Assembly: GCA_016720585.1 (NCBI GenBank)
Contig: JADKKH010000001.1
Location: 434,001 to 498,000 of the forward strand
Length of the DNA: 64,000 nucleotides
From: Chitinophagaceae bacterium
GTDB lineage: Bacteria > Bacteroidota > Bacteroidia > Chitinophagales > Chitinophagaceae
Reading direction: 5' to 3'
Part shown: positions 50,927-59,502 of the stretch, piece after piece
How positions within the stretch are numbered: position 1 is the stretch's first letter
Layout: each line of letters begins with the position of its first letter
Notes under the pieces: model-generated
The model's input: only the letters and a program-made list of their open reading frames with translations
Told to the model about the DNA's origin: nothing
Database searches by the model: none
Made by a program: the position numbers and the translations under genes

Positions 50927-51877
50927 CTATTTTCCTTTTCCAAAATGTTTCAGATCCCGTACTTCTTTTTCCGACAGGAAACGAAATTTTCCCCGTTCAA
51001 TATTTTTCTTGGTTAGCCCGGCAAAGATAACCCGGTCAAGATTTCTTACATCATAACCCATTGCCTCGAACAAACGCCGTACGATGCGGTTACGGCCACT
51101 GTGAATTTCTACACCGATCTGAGTTTTATCTTTCATATCTGCATAAGCCAGGACATCCACACTCGCCAGGCCATCTTCCAGCATCACACCCGACAATATC
51201 TTTTCAAAATCTTTTTTCTCTAAAGGTTTATTGAGCGTTACATGATACACTTTCTTTATTTCATTACTGGGATGCGTAAGTTTTTGGGCCAGTTCGCCAT
51301 CATTGGTAAAAAGCAAAACACCCGACGTGTTCCTGTCCAGCCTCCCAACGGGGTAAACCCTTTCTGAAGTAGCACGGCCAATGATATCCAGTACTGTTTT
51401 TCTTCCCTGGGGGTCATCTGTTGTTGTGATATAATCCTTGGGCTTATTCAGTAAAATATAAACCAGGTTTTTGGCCAGGAAAATCTTTTTACCATTTACC
51501 CGTACCTCGTCTTTCGGGGAAACTTTATAACCTGGTTCCAGTACGGGTTCCCCATTAACTTTTACCAATCCTTTTTTTACGATATCAGCCGCTTCTCTTC
51601 TGCCGCAAATGCCGGCATGTGCCATGAATTTATTCAACGGCATTTTATCGGATGTCTCCGGCCGGCTGTGCGAGATCTGGATCGGAGGAGCACTTCTTCC
51701 TGTTTCCCGGCTTTGGGTCCCGGGTCGATGGGCTCTTGTTTCTGCCTTTTTCTTATCAAAGAATTCTTCCTTTTCTTTTTTGTACTTTCTTTTTTCCTGT
51801 TTGAATTGTTCTTTGATGGCAGCGTTACTCTTTTTTGGGGCAAACTTGCTGAAATTGTCGGTTGATTTTTTTTTCAT
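50927..51877 (-). CDS. RsuA/RluB-family pseudouridine synthase with basic N-terminal extension
   Basis: 316 residues. A low-complexity K/E/R-rich extension (1-70) precedes an S4 domain (MPLNKFMAHAGICGRREAADIVKKGLVKVNG, about 79-110) and the catalytic domain with GRLDRNTSGVLLF (Asp near 178) and IHSGRNRIVRRLFEAMGY. It modifies 16S or 23S rRNA. The extension is typical of Bacteroidota RluB-like proteins and accounts for several spurious open frames opposite it. Confidence 0.9.
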   Translation of the reverse strand: MKKKSTDNFSKFAPKKSNAAIKEQFKQEKRKYKKEKEEFFDKKKAETRAHRPGTQSRETGRSAPPIQISHSRPETSDKMPLNKFMAHAGICGRREAADIVKKGLVKVNGEPVLEPGYKVSPKDEVRVNGKKIFLAKNLVYILLNKPKDYITTTDDPQGRKTVLDIIGRATSERVYPVGRLDRNTSGVLLFTNDGELAQKLTHPSNEIKKVYHVTLNKPLEKKDFEKILSGVMLEDGLASVDVLAYADMKDKTQIGVEIHSGRNRIVRRLFEAMGYDVRNLDRVIFAGLTKKNIERGKFRFLSEKEVRDLKHFGKGK

Positions 51878-51948
51878 CTGAAGTGATTTGCTGTTTTACA
51901 ACAGTAGTGAATGACAAAGATAGGTAATCAATCTCCCCCATTCTAAAA

Positions 51949-51978
51949 GGAAAAGCCCCCGCTTTTTTGCGAAGGGCT
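51949..51978 (-). terminator. Terminator after the LTxxQ-type gene
   Basis: On the minus strand AGCCCTTCGC pairs imperfectly with GCGGGGGCTT around AAAAAA, followed by TTTTCCTTTT. It lies 26 bp after the stop. Confidence 0.7.
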
Positions 51979-52004
51979 CATGTTCTCCTAATGAACGGAT
52001 CGTG

Positions 52005-52661
52005 TTAAACCGGTTGTTTCATTCCCGGGCCTCTTTTCTCTCCTTCGTGTCCCCGGTGTTTCATTTCTTTTAATTTTTTAAGTTGATCTTCAGTAAGAAT
52101 AGATTTCATATTTTCTTTCTGTGTTTTCATCAAACTTTTCATTTGTTCTTTCTTTTGTTCATCACTGAGTGATTTATTTTCCCGGATGGATTTCATCTTT
52201 TCGCCCATCTCTTTCCGGTGGCTATCCATCTTAGCGGATTGCTCATCCGTTAAACCGAGCTGTGTTTTCATTCTTTCGCCACCTTTTTTTGCCATAGCTC
52301 CATGCTTCTCTTTGGCTTCAATCTTCATTTTCTCCATTTGTGCTTTCTGCTCAGTAGTAAGAATGCCTTCGGTACTGGCTTTATGCTCTTTCCGGAGCGT
52401 TTCTGCTTTATTCCGCCACTCTTTTACAGTTATATTATCATTCTTCTGCAGCACTTCCATTTGTTTATGAAAGCTTTCCCTTTGCGATTTGAATTTTGCC
52501 TTCTGTTCTTCTGTCAGGTTAAGTTTTTGCATATCCATTCCCGGATGATGTCTTTTTCTTTCCATCATATGCGGTCTTTCGGATTTTCTTTGTGGAATTT
52601 CCTGGGCTTGTGCAGCAAAGGCTATAGCCAGTACGGCCAGGGATAGGGTTATCTTTTTCAT
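52005..52661 (-). CDS. Exported LTxxQ/Spy-like helical protein
   Basis: 218 residues from MKKITLSLAVLAIAFAAQAQ, a clear signal peptide; the upstream frame to 52739 adds an unlikely polar lead. The mature part is almost all charged helix with repeated LTEEQKAKF, LTDEQSAKM, LSDEQKKEQ and LTEDQLKKL units, the LTxxQ signature of Spy/CpxP-type periplasmic chaperones. Chaperone function is inferred only from this pattern. Monocistronic with a terminator. Confidence 0.72.
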   Translation of the reverse strand: MKKITLSLAVLAIAFAAQAQEIPQRKSERPHMMERKRHHPGMDMQKLNLTEEQKAKFKSQRESFHKQMEVLQKNDNITVKEWRNKAETLRKEHKASTEGILTTEQKAQMEKMKIEAKEKHGAMAKKGGERMKTQLGLTDEQSAKMDSHRKEMGEKMKSIRENKSLSDEQKKEQMKSLMKTQKENMKSILTEDQLKKLKEMKHRGHEGEKRGPGMKQPV

Positions 52662-52884
52662 GGTTATAAATTTTTTTAGTTTGACGCAGAAGCTTTCCAA
52701 AAACTTTCGGCTGGGTTTGTTATAAAAATTTAACTCCATAAAGACCGGGTATTATATCCAGGGTTTAATGGAGTATGAAATCTTTCGTAGAATTTTTTTT
52801 CGGGCCGTTCAATACCCGAAATCAATTTTAACCCAGTTTTTAAATCGGTTTGCTTTCTAATGCTTAGTGACTTAATTTACAGGT

Positions 52885-53505
52885 ATTAAGACGACCATTT
52901 TCATAATCGAAGACAACCTGGAGTACCAGCAGGCACTGGCAACATTGATCCGGGATAGTGGGCGTTTTCAATTAGGTAAAATATTCTCAACGGCTGAAGA
53001 GGTATTGCCTTTTATCAACCAGCTTTCCGGGATTGTTATTGTCGATATCAAACTTCCCGGAATGAACGGATCCAGCCTCGTTGCGCATATTACCCATTCG
53101 AATAAAGATGTTCAATGTATTATCTGCAGCATGTATGATGACGATGAGTTTATTTTCTCGGCTTTAAAAAACGGGGCCCTGGGTTATTTGTTAAAAGACA
53201 GTACCGGTGATCAGATTCTCGAAGCTTTGGAGGGACTTAAAAACGGGGGTTCTCCCATGAGCCCCTATATTGCCCGCCGGGTAACAGCCAGTTTTCAACA
53301 GCCGAAAGAAAAGAAGCTAACCGAATTGTTGAGTGAACGGGAGCAGGAAGTATTGCACCATTTATCCCAGGGTCTGATCTATAAGGAAATTGGCGAAAAG
53401 CTATTTATCAGCCATGAAACCGTGAAGCAACATATAAAGCATATCTACCAAAAACTGCATGTGCAAAATAAAATTGAAGCACTGAACAAACTCCGGAGTA
53501 GTTGA
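52885..53505 (+). CDS. NarL/LuxR-type response regulator with likely ATT start
   Basis: The frame stays open upstream of the first ATG/GTG/TTG-type start (TTG at 52945) and encodes TTIFIIEDN, the first strand and acidic pocket that a receiver needs. The best start is ATT at 52885, giving 206 residues, phosphorylation Asp54 in VIVDIKLPGMNG, and a C-terminal LuxR helix-turn-helix (LSEREQEVLHHLSQGLIYKEIGEKLFISHETVKQHIKHI). A TTG start would remove the pocket. An ATG-to-ATT error or true ATT initiation are both possible. No partner kinase is adjacent. Confidence 0.75.
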   Translation: MKTTIFIIEDNLEYQQALATLIRDSGRFQLGKIFSTAEEVLPFINQLSGIVIVDIKLPGMNGSSLVAHITHSNKDVQCIICSMYDDDEFIFSALKNGALGYLLKDSTGDQILEALEGLKNGGSPMSPYIARRVTASFQQPKEKKLTELLSEREQEVLHHLSQGLIYKEIGEKLFISHETVKQHIKHIYQKLHVQNKIEALNKLRSS

Positions 53506-53524
53506 AGAAAATTAATTGTAGCTA

Positions 53525-54571
53525 TTAATTTTTGTTGGCCAGTTGTCCGCAGGCAGCATCAATATCCTTACCGCGGCTTCGCCGGAGTCGTACATTCACC
53601 CGGTGCCTTTCCAGGTATTCCATGAAAGCGTGTACGGTGTCTTCCTCCGGTTTTTCAAATTTGGCAAAATCAATCGGGTTGTATTCAATAAGGTTCACCA
53701 GATCGGCCGGAACCTGCCGGTAAATTTTTATTAATTCATCTGCATCTTTCAGGGAATCATTAAAGTTTTTAAACAGGATATATTCAAAGGTTATTTCGTT
53801 ACCGGTTTGTTTGTAGAAATAGTTTAGTGCATCCACCAGGGACTGGATATTATTGGTGTCATTGATGGGCATTATCTCGTGCCGCTTGGCATCGTTGGCG
53901 GCATGCAGGGACAAGGCCAGTTTAAATTTCACTTTATCAGCACCTAATTGCAGGATCCCTTTTGCAACACCGGCTGTGGAAACTGTGATCCTCTTAGGGC
54001 TCATGGCCATCCCCGCAGGTGAAGTGATACGTTCTATGGCTTTCAGTACATTTTTATAATTCAATAAAGGCTCACCCATGCCCATGAAAACTATATTGCT
54101 GAGTTTTTTACCATTAATTTTTTCGCATTGTTGATTGATAATGGCTACCTGGTCATAAATTTCATCAAATTCCAGGTTTCTTTTCCGCTCCATATAACCG
54201 GTAGCGCAAAATTTGCAACTGAGTGAACAACCAATCTGTGAAGAAACACAGGCCGTAAACCTTGATTTGGTTGGAATCAGTACCCCTTCCACAAAATGAC
54301 CATCATGCGTTTTGAAACGGGTTTTAACGGTGCCGTCGTCGGAATACTGAACGGTATCAATAAGTAATCCCGGTAAAATAAATTTTTCAGCTAATTTCTG
54401 GCGGAGCTCCTTTGAAATATTGGTCATACCATCAAAATGCTGCACCGGTTTTAGCCAGAGCCATTCATATACCTGTTTGGCTCTGAATTTTTTTTCTCCC
54501 CATTCATCAAAAAATGCTTCTATTTCAGCCAGGCTCAGATGCCGGATATTCTTGACTGCTGTTTTTGCCAT
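53525..54571 (-). CDS. rlmN: Dual-specificity rRNA/tRNA adenine C2-methyltransferase
   Basis: 348 residues, a radical SAM enzyme: CSLSCKFCATG (CX3CX2C, near 117-127) binds the 4Fe-4S cluster, and a late cysteine in DIDAACGQLA is the methyl-carrier residue. It makes m2A2503 in 23S rRNA and m2A37 in some tRNAs. Convergent with the response regulator gene. Confidence 0.93.
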   Translation of the reverse strand: MAKTAVKNIRHLSLAEIEAFFDEWGEKKFRAKQVYEWLWLKPVQHFDGMTNISKELRQKLAEKFILPGLLIDTVQYSDDGTVKTRFKTHDGHFVEGVLIPTKSRFTACVSSQIGCSLSCKFCATGYMERKRNLEFDEIYDQVAIINQQCEKINGKKLSNIVFMGMGEPLLNYKNVLKAIERITSPAGMAMSPKRITVSTAGVAKGILQLGADKVKFKLALSLHAANDAKRHEIMPINDTNNIQSLVDALNYFYKQTGNEITFEYILFKNFNDSLKDADELIKIYRQVPADLVNLIEYNPIDFAKFEKPEEDTVHAFMEYLERHRVNVRLRRSRGKDIDAACGQLANKN

Positions 54572-54646
54572 GCCGCAAAGATAACAAACGGCTGACCGCC
54601 GGTAGGGAATGGATGAATCATTTATCTTGCAGCTTCATTTTTAATT

Positions 54647-55840
54647 ATGAAACCAGTTTATATCATTGATGTTGTCCGGACTCCCATCGGGAAATACGGA
54701 GGTGCCTTAGCCATGATCCGTCCGGATGATCTGCTCGCTGAGGTTCTTAAAGCTTTATTATTGCGGAATCCATCTGTTGATGTGAATGCTATTGAAGACA
54801 TCATTGCCGGTGACGCCAACCAGGCCGGAGAAGATAACCGGAATGTGGCCAGGATGGCGGCATTACTTGCCGGGTTACCGGTAACTGTTCCGGGCAGCAC
54901 GGTAAACCGACTTTGTGCTTCGGGTTTGCAGGCCATCATGGATGCCTCAAGACAGGTCATGTGCGGGGATGCAGAATTGATCATTGCCGGGGGAGTAGAA
55001 AGTATGTCCCGGGCTCCTTTTGTAACCGGAAAGAGTACGGAAGCTTTTGGACGAACTGCAGAAATATTTGACACAACGATGGGCTGGCGTTTTATCAATA
55101 AAAAATTATCTGCTTTATATCATCCCTGGACCATGGGAGAAACCGCGGAGCAGGTTGCGAAGCAATGGAATATCAGCCGGGCAGAACAGGATGAATTTGC
55201 ATTAGCATCACAGCAAAAATATTATTCAGCTAAAGTTGCCGGTAAATGGAAAGATGAAATCGTTTCGATAGAAACAGCCAAAGGAAAAGAAAAGATACAG
55301 GTTGATACCGATGAGCATCCCAGAGAAACTGCGTTAGAAAAACTGGCTGCTTTAAAACCGGCATTTAGTAAAGAGGGAACGGTTACTGCAGGCAATTCAT
55401 CGGGAATTAATGATGGTGCCGCGGCTATGTTGCTGGCAAGTGAAGAAGCCATGAAGAAATACGGGTTAAAACCGTTCGCAAAAATTAGATCTATGGCAGT
55501 AGCGGGAGTTGACCCTGCTATTATGGGAATCGGCCCGGTGCCTGCCACGCTAAAAGCATTAAAGCGGGCTGGTTTGAAGATCAGTGATATGGATCTCGTA
55601 GAATTGAATGAAGCCTTCGCATCCCAGGCTATTGCCTGTATCAGGGAATTGGGTCTGGATGTAAATAAGGTTAATGTAAACGGGGGCGCTATTGCCCTTG
55701 GCCATCCGTTGGGATGTAGTGGTGTCCGGATTTCTGCCACCTTATTGCATGAGATGAAACGAAGAGAAGTAACATACGGGTTGGCAACCATGTGTGTGGG
55801 AGTAGGGCAGGGGGCAGCCGTTATTTTTGAAAGAGTCTGA
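54647..55840 (+). CDS. Thiolase (acetyl-CoA C-acyltransferase, PcaF/PaaJ-like)
   Basis: 397 residues with the acyl-accepting NRLCASGLQAI (Cys90), NEAFASQA (near 325), GGAIALGHPLG (near 346, His) and MCVGVGQGAA with the second active-site Cys near 383. GEDNRNVARMAALLAGLP resembles 3-oxoadipyl-CoA thiolases, but beta-oxidation or acetoacetyl-CoA formation is equally possible. No aromatic-catabolism genes are adjacent. Confidence 0.88.
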   Translation: MKPVYIIDVVRTPIGKYGGALAMIRPDDLLAEVLKALLLRNPSVDVNAIEDIIAGDANQAGEDNRNVARMAALLAGLPVTVPGSTVNRLCASGLQAIMDASRQVMCGDAELIIAGGVESMSRAPFVTGKSTEAFGRTAEIFDTTMGWRFINKKLSALYHPWTMGETAEQVAKQWNISRAEQDEFALASQQKYYSAKVAGKWKDEIVSIETAKGKEKIQVDTDEHPRETALEKLAALKPAFSKEGTVTAGNSSGINDGAAAMLLASEEAMKKYGLKPFAKIRSMAVAGVDPAIMGIGPVPATLKALKRAGLKISDMDLVELNEAFASQAIACIRELGLDVNKVNVNGGAIALGHPLGCSGVRISATLLHEMKRREVTYGLATMCVGVGQGAAVIFERV

Positions 55841-55905
55841 TAAAATTAAAATTCCGTAAACTTTTTTATGTTATTTTGAGGTATAATATAATTAAACAAC
55901 GAAAA

Positions 55906-56277
55906 ATGAAAAAAATATTTCTTTCCCTGTTTATCCTGTTCGGATTCCTGGCGGTTAATGCCCAAACCGACTCGCTGAGCCAATACACCGGTAAGTATAA
56001 ATTTCCTGATGGAAGCCCGGTATCCGAAATAACCATGACCGTGGACAATGGCCTATTAATGGCCAGTTCCGCAATGGGCAGTACCGAATTCAAGCCAACA
56101 TCCGAAACGGATGTATTTGAAGTAGTAGCATACGGAGGCACCGCCACCTTTAAAAGAAAAGAAGGGAAAGTGGCCGGCGTTCAGATATTAGTGGGCGATG
56201 TGAATATAGAAGGAGAGAAAACAGAAGGGATCGTTATTAATATTTCAGCAGCAACTCTATGGTACCTGCGAAAATAA
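55906..56277 (+). CDS. Small exported protein of unknown function
   Basis: 123 residues from MKKIFLSLFILFGFLAVNAQ, a signal peptide; an upstream in-frame ATG at 55876 is less likely. The mature domain (YTGKYKFPDGSPVSEITMTVDNGLLMAS ... ATFKRKEGKVAGVQI) looks like the small beta domain of the DUF3471 type often found next to serine hydrolases. Role unknown. Confidence 0.65.
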   Translation: MKKIFLSLFILFGFLAVNAQTDSLSQYTGKYKFPDGSPVSEITMTVDNGLLMASSAMGSTEFKPTSETDVFEVVAYGGTATFKRKEGKVAGVQILVGDVNIEGEKTEGIVINISAATLWYLRK

Positions 56278-56306
56278 AATTATTGTGAGATAGTAATGTT
56301 AATTAT

Positions 56307-56345
56307 GATGCCAGGCTTTGTAGTCTGGCATCTTCCATTTTAGTC
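56307..56345. terminator. Hairpin between a small exported protein gene and hisS
   Basis: GATGCCAG pairs perfectly with CTGGCATC around a 10-base loop between convergent genes, with a moderately T-rich plus-strand tail. Confidence 0.6.
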
Positions 56346-56346
56346 T

Positions 56347-57723
56347 TTAAGAGGAAGCAAAATGATAATTCCCTAAATTATTCACAGCTATAGTTTCCTG
56401 CTGACTGGCAGACAGATTTTTTATCGTACAGGTATTTTCTTTCAACTCTTTTTCGCCGATAATAATGATATAGGGAATATTTTTCTTTTCAGCATATTTG
56501 AACTGCTTGTCAAATTTTGATGATTCATGATAGAGCTCACACCGGATATTTTTTTGCCGGAGCTGCTGCATCAGGCCGAAAGCGGCTTGGCTTTCTGCAT
56601 CTCCCAGATTGAAGAACAACACTTGGGTTCCGATATGTACATCAGCAGGGAAAAGGTTCAATTCTTCCATCACATCATAAATCCTGTCCACCCCAAAAGA
56701 GATACCTACCCCGGGAATACCGGGAACACCAAATAACCCGGTTAAATCATCATAACGGCCACCGCCACCGATGCTGCCAATTTTTATTTCAGCAGGGGCT
56801 TTCACTTCAAAGATAATGCCCGTGTAATAATTGAGGCCCCGGGCCAGGGTGGGGTCAGGTTTGAGGTTAAAGGTTTGGGGTTTGAGGTTATTCAATACAT
56901 AGCTCACTTCTTCAATTCCCTTTTTCCCTGTTTCAGTATTTCCAATCAATGAGTTTAACCCGGTTAAAATTTCTTTATTGCTTCCTGAAATATTGAGATA
57001 CTTTTCTATGATATTAATTTGTTCAGCAGCCAATCCCCGTTGACTTAATTCATCCTTTACTTTTACTATCCCGATCTTTTCCAGTTTATCAATCGCCAGT
57101 GTAATATCCATCATCTTTTCGGCGCCACCACAGACTTCTGCCAAAGCGGTCAGTATTTTCCTGTGATTAATTTTTAATTCATAATTCTTAATACCCAGTT
57201 TGCTAAATACATCGTTGTAAATACAAGCCAGCTCCACTTCATTCAGCAATGCCGTACTTCCCACTACATCTGCATCACATTGATAGAATTCCCGGTATCT
57301 TCCTTTTTGCGGGCGGTCGGCTCTCCATACCGGTTGTATCTGGTACCGTTTGAATGGATAGGACAACTGAGCATGATTCATGGCCACATAACGGGCAAAG
57401 GGAATCGTGAGGTCATATTTCAATGCCCGTTCCGTAATCCCTTTTGCATTTTTACCTTCCAATACTTTTTCGAAATCTGTTCTTGCCTGGTTTTTCTTAT
57501 CCGCATGATCGAGGCCGTTATTCAGGATTTTAAAAATCAATTTATCACCCTCTTCCCCGTACTTCCCCATCAATGTATCCAGGTTTTCCATCGCCGGAGT
57601 TTCCAGGGGTTGGAAGCCGTATAACTCAAATACATTCCGGATGGTATTCAGAATATAATTCCGCTTACGTACGGTATCCGGTCCGAAATCTCTTGTTCCC
57701 TGTGGTAATGAAGGTTTACTCAT
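56347..57723 (-). CDS. hisS: Histidyl-tRNA synthetase
   Basis: 458 residues, class II synthetase: motif 1 region near 35-60, motif 2 YPFKRYQIQPVWRADRPQKGRYREFYQCD (near 120-150), the HisA motif LARGLNYYTG near 295 and motif 3 GISFGVDRI near 342, then an anticodon-binding domain. Two internal stretches, KNYELKI (near 180) and LKPQTFNLKP (near 280), look like translated intergenic repeat DNA. It overlaps the phosphatase gene by 8 bp. Confidence 0.93.
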   Translation of the reverse strand: MSKPSLPQGTRDFGPDTVRKRNYILNTIRNVFELYGFQPLETPAMENLDTLMGKYGEEGDKLIFKILNNGLDHADKKNQARTDFEKVLEGKNAKGITERALKYDLTIPFARYVAMNHAQLSYPFKRYQIQPVWRADRPQKGRYREFYQCDADVVGSTALLNEVELACIYNDVFSKLGIKNYELKINHRKILTALAEVCGGAEKMMDITLAIDKLEKIGIVKVKDELSQRGLAAEQINIIEKYLNISGSNKEILTGLNSLIGNTETGKKGIEEVSYVLNNLKPQTFNLKPDPTLARGLNYYTGIIFEVKAPAEIKIGSIGGGGRYDDLTGLFGVPGIPGVGISFGVDRIYDVMEELNLFPADVHIGTQVLFFNLGDAESQAAFGLMQQLRQKNIRCELYHESSKFDKQFKYAEKKNIPYIIIIGEKELKENTCTIKNLSASQQETIAVNNLGNYHFASS

Positions 57724-58213
57724 GATGGCTGGTTACGGGTTGCTGGTAATCGCCGACGCCGGCATATTTTTTTATGATGGCATCACAGGCATTACTGATA
57801 AGTTTATACACTTCGTGGTATCCGGGTTCAGGTCCATACCAGGGGTCGGGGACATCCACGTTTTCTCCCGGGAATAGTTCATTCATCAGTAACCCGGTCT
57901 TTGAAGCATCAAATTTATTTTTAGACATGAGGCGCATCTCCTCCAGTACATCAGCTGACAGCGCATAAACTTTATCATAGATTACAAAATCCTCTGCAGA
58001 AAATCTACGGGCTCTTTGCTGGCTGATGTCTACTCCATGAATTTTTGCCACTTTTTGTGATAAGGGATGCGGGGGTTCGCCGGTATGGTACTGGTTGGTA
58101 CCGGCACTTTCAATACTCCAGCTTAAACCTGCTTTAAAGGCTTTGTCCTGCAAAATGCCTTCCGCAAGCGGACTACGGCAGATATTTCCCAGGCAAACCA
58201 TTAAAATTTTCAT
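57716..58213 (-). CDS. Low-molecular-weight protein tyrosine phosphatase
   Basis: 165 residues with the P-loop VCLGNICRSPLAEG (Cys6 region, CX5R) and the general-acid segment VPDPWYG near 121. Acts on phosphotyrosine or arginine phosphate; target unknown. Its 3' end overlaps hisS by 8 bp, so the two are probably co-transcribed. Confidence 0.9.
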   Translation of the reverse strand: MKILMVCLGNICRSPLAEGILQDKAFKAGLSWSIESAGTNQYHTGEPPHPLSQKVAKIHGVDISQQRARRFSAEDFVIYDKVYALSADVLEEMRLMSKNKFDASKTGLLMNELFPGENVDVPDPWYGPEPGYHEVYKLISNACDAIIKKYAGVGDYQQPVTSHHE

Positions 58214-58395
58214 AAAGCAAATATAGTTATGAGTTTTGAGTTACGAGTTCCGGGTAAGGACGTTGCCGTCAATTTATGTGTTAAAGGGGAAACGGGAATT
58301 TTCAGTCCCGTAATTAGAAATGCATGGCTTGGGGCTTTTCATAATTACTTATGGATTTCAGCAGTGACCAGCATCTAATTATCAAACACAGCACC

Positions 58396-59220
58396 ATGAC
58401 AAATTCAGAAATTATTCAGGCCAGTCTTCTCGATATTATTTTCGAGAATCGTAACAAAGAGTATGGGGCCTATGCACTGCGTAAAGGATACAATGCCCGG
58501 TTACTTACAGCATTGGGCGCCGCCATGTCCGTTATTCTTCTGTTTGTCGTTACCAGTTTATTGAACTCAAAAAAAGCTTCCGTTGTTCCGGTAAAAAAGT
58601 ATAGGGAAGAATTGGTGATTCGGGCAATTGTAATGCCAAAAGAAAAACCCGTAGAGCCGGATAAACCCAAGGAAGCTGTAAAGACAAAACCCGTGAAAAG
58701 GGTGGCTGAAATAAAATACACCAATGTGATCAATATTAAAAAAGACAATCTTGTAAAAGAGATAATGCCTCCGGTTGATAACTTGAATGGTAAATTAACT
58801 TCCACTCAGAATGTTACGGGTGTTCCAGATGATCATATAGTAAAGGAAATGGCCAAACCGGCCGAAAATGGAAATGGTTCAGGCCCGTCTCAGCCCAACG
58901 AAGCTGAATTTAAGATACAGGAAAAGGATCCTGAATTTCCTGGTGGAGCTGAAGCCATGAAAAAATTTTTGGCCAGGTACCTAAACACTCCGGAACAGCT
59001 GGAAGATGGAGAAAAAAAGCTGGTTAAAATCAAGTTTAAGGTCGATAAAGATGGCACTGTCAACACCTTTGAAATAGTTACCAGTGGCGGAGACCTCTTT
59101 GACAGTGAAGTGGTAAGGGTATGTAAAAAAATGCCGCGTTGGACGCCGGCGATCCAAAACGGAATAAACGTTCCGGTAAGCTATGTGCTACCCATAACAT
59201 TTATAGGGGTGGTAGAGTAA
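58396..59220 (+). CDS. TonB-like energy transducer
   Basis: 274 residues from MTNSEIIQASLLDIIFENRNKEYGAYALRKGYN; an upstream ATG at 58351 is less likely. One membrane helix (about 41-56), a K/P-rich periplasmic linker (EKPVEPDKPKEAVKTKPVK), and a C-terminal TonB domain with VTSGGDLFDSEVVRVCKKMPRWTPAIQNG. It couples inner-membrane energy to outer-membrane receptors. The three genes that follow form a cluster with it. Confidence 0.88.
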   Translation: MTNSEIIQASLLDIIFENRNKEYGAYALRKGYNARLLTALGAAMSVILLFVVTSLLNSKKASVVPVKKYREELVIRAIVMPKEKPVEPDKPKEAVKTKPVKRVAEIKYTNVINIKKDNLVKEIMPPVDNLNGKLTSTQNVTGVPDDHIVKEMAKPAENGNGSGPSQPNEAEFKIQEKDPEFPGGAEAMKKFLARYLNTPEQLEDGEKKLVKIKFKVDKDGTVNTFEIVTSGGDLFDSEVVRVCKKMPRWTPAIQNGINVPVSYVLPITFIGVVE

Positions 59221-59256
59221 AATTCAATAATTTGCTACCCCTTAAAATGGTGGCGC

Positions 59257-59502
59257 ATGTTTGAAGAATATGAAAAGAAAAAGCGGACACAGATTTCACT
59301 GATGAGGTCCCTGTTGGATTATGGAATGGGTCTGTTGATATTACTGGCTGGCGTTTTATTTTTTTTCCGCAGCAGGCTTGGAAATGTTCCTTTTAACCAA
59401 AGGTTTCCGCCCAATGATATCGATAAGATTTTTGGGGCCACATGTATCATTTATGGGATATGGCGTATTTACAGGGGGTATAAGAAAAATTATTTCAGAT
59501 GA
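59257..59502 (+). CDS. Small two-helix membrane protein of unknown function
   Basis: 81 residues, starting MFEEYEKKKRTQISLMRS with a basic N-terminus, two hydrophobic segments (about 22-40 and 55-72) and a conserved-looking PPNDIDKIFGATCIIYGIWRIYRGYK end. It overlaps the PstS-like gene by 4 bp, so it is probably part of the TonB-PstS-TPR operon. Confidence 0.65.
   Translation: MFEEYEKKKRTQISLMRSLLDYGMGLLILLAGVLFFFRSRLGNVPFNQRFPPNDIDKIFGATCIIYGIWRIYRGYKKNYFR

Noticed and set aside
51609..51881. Hydrophobic open frames opposite the RsuA/RluB gene
   Set aside because: They mirror the K/E-rich low-complexity extension of the real protein and have no independent start or neighbour support.
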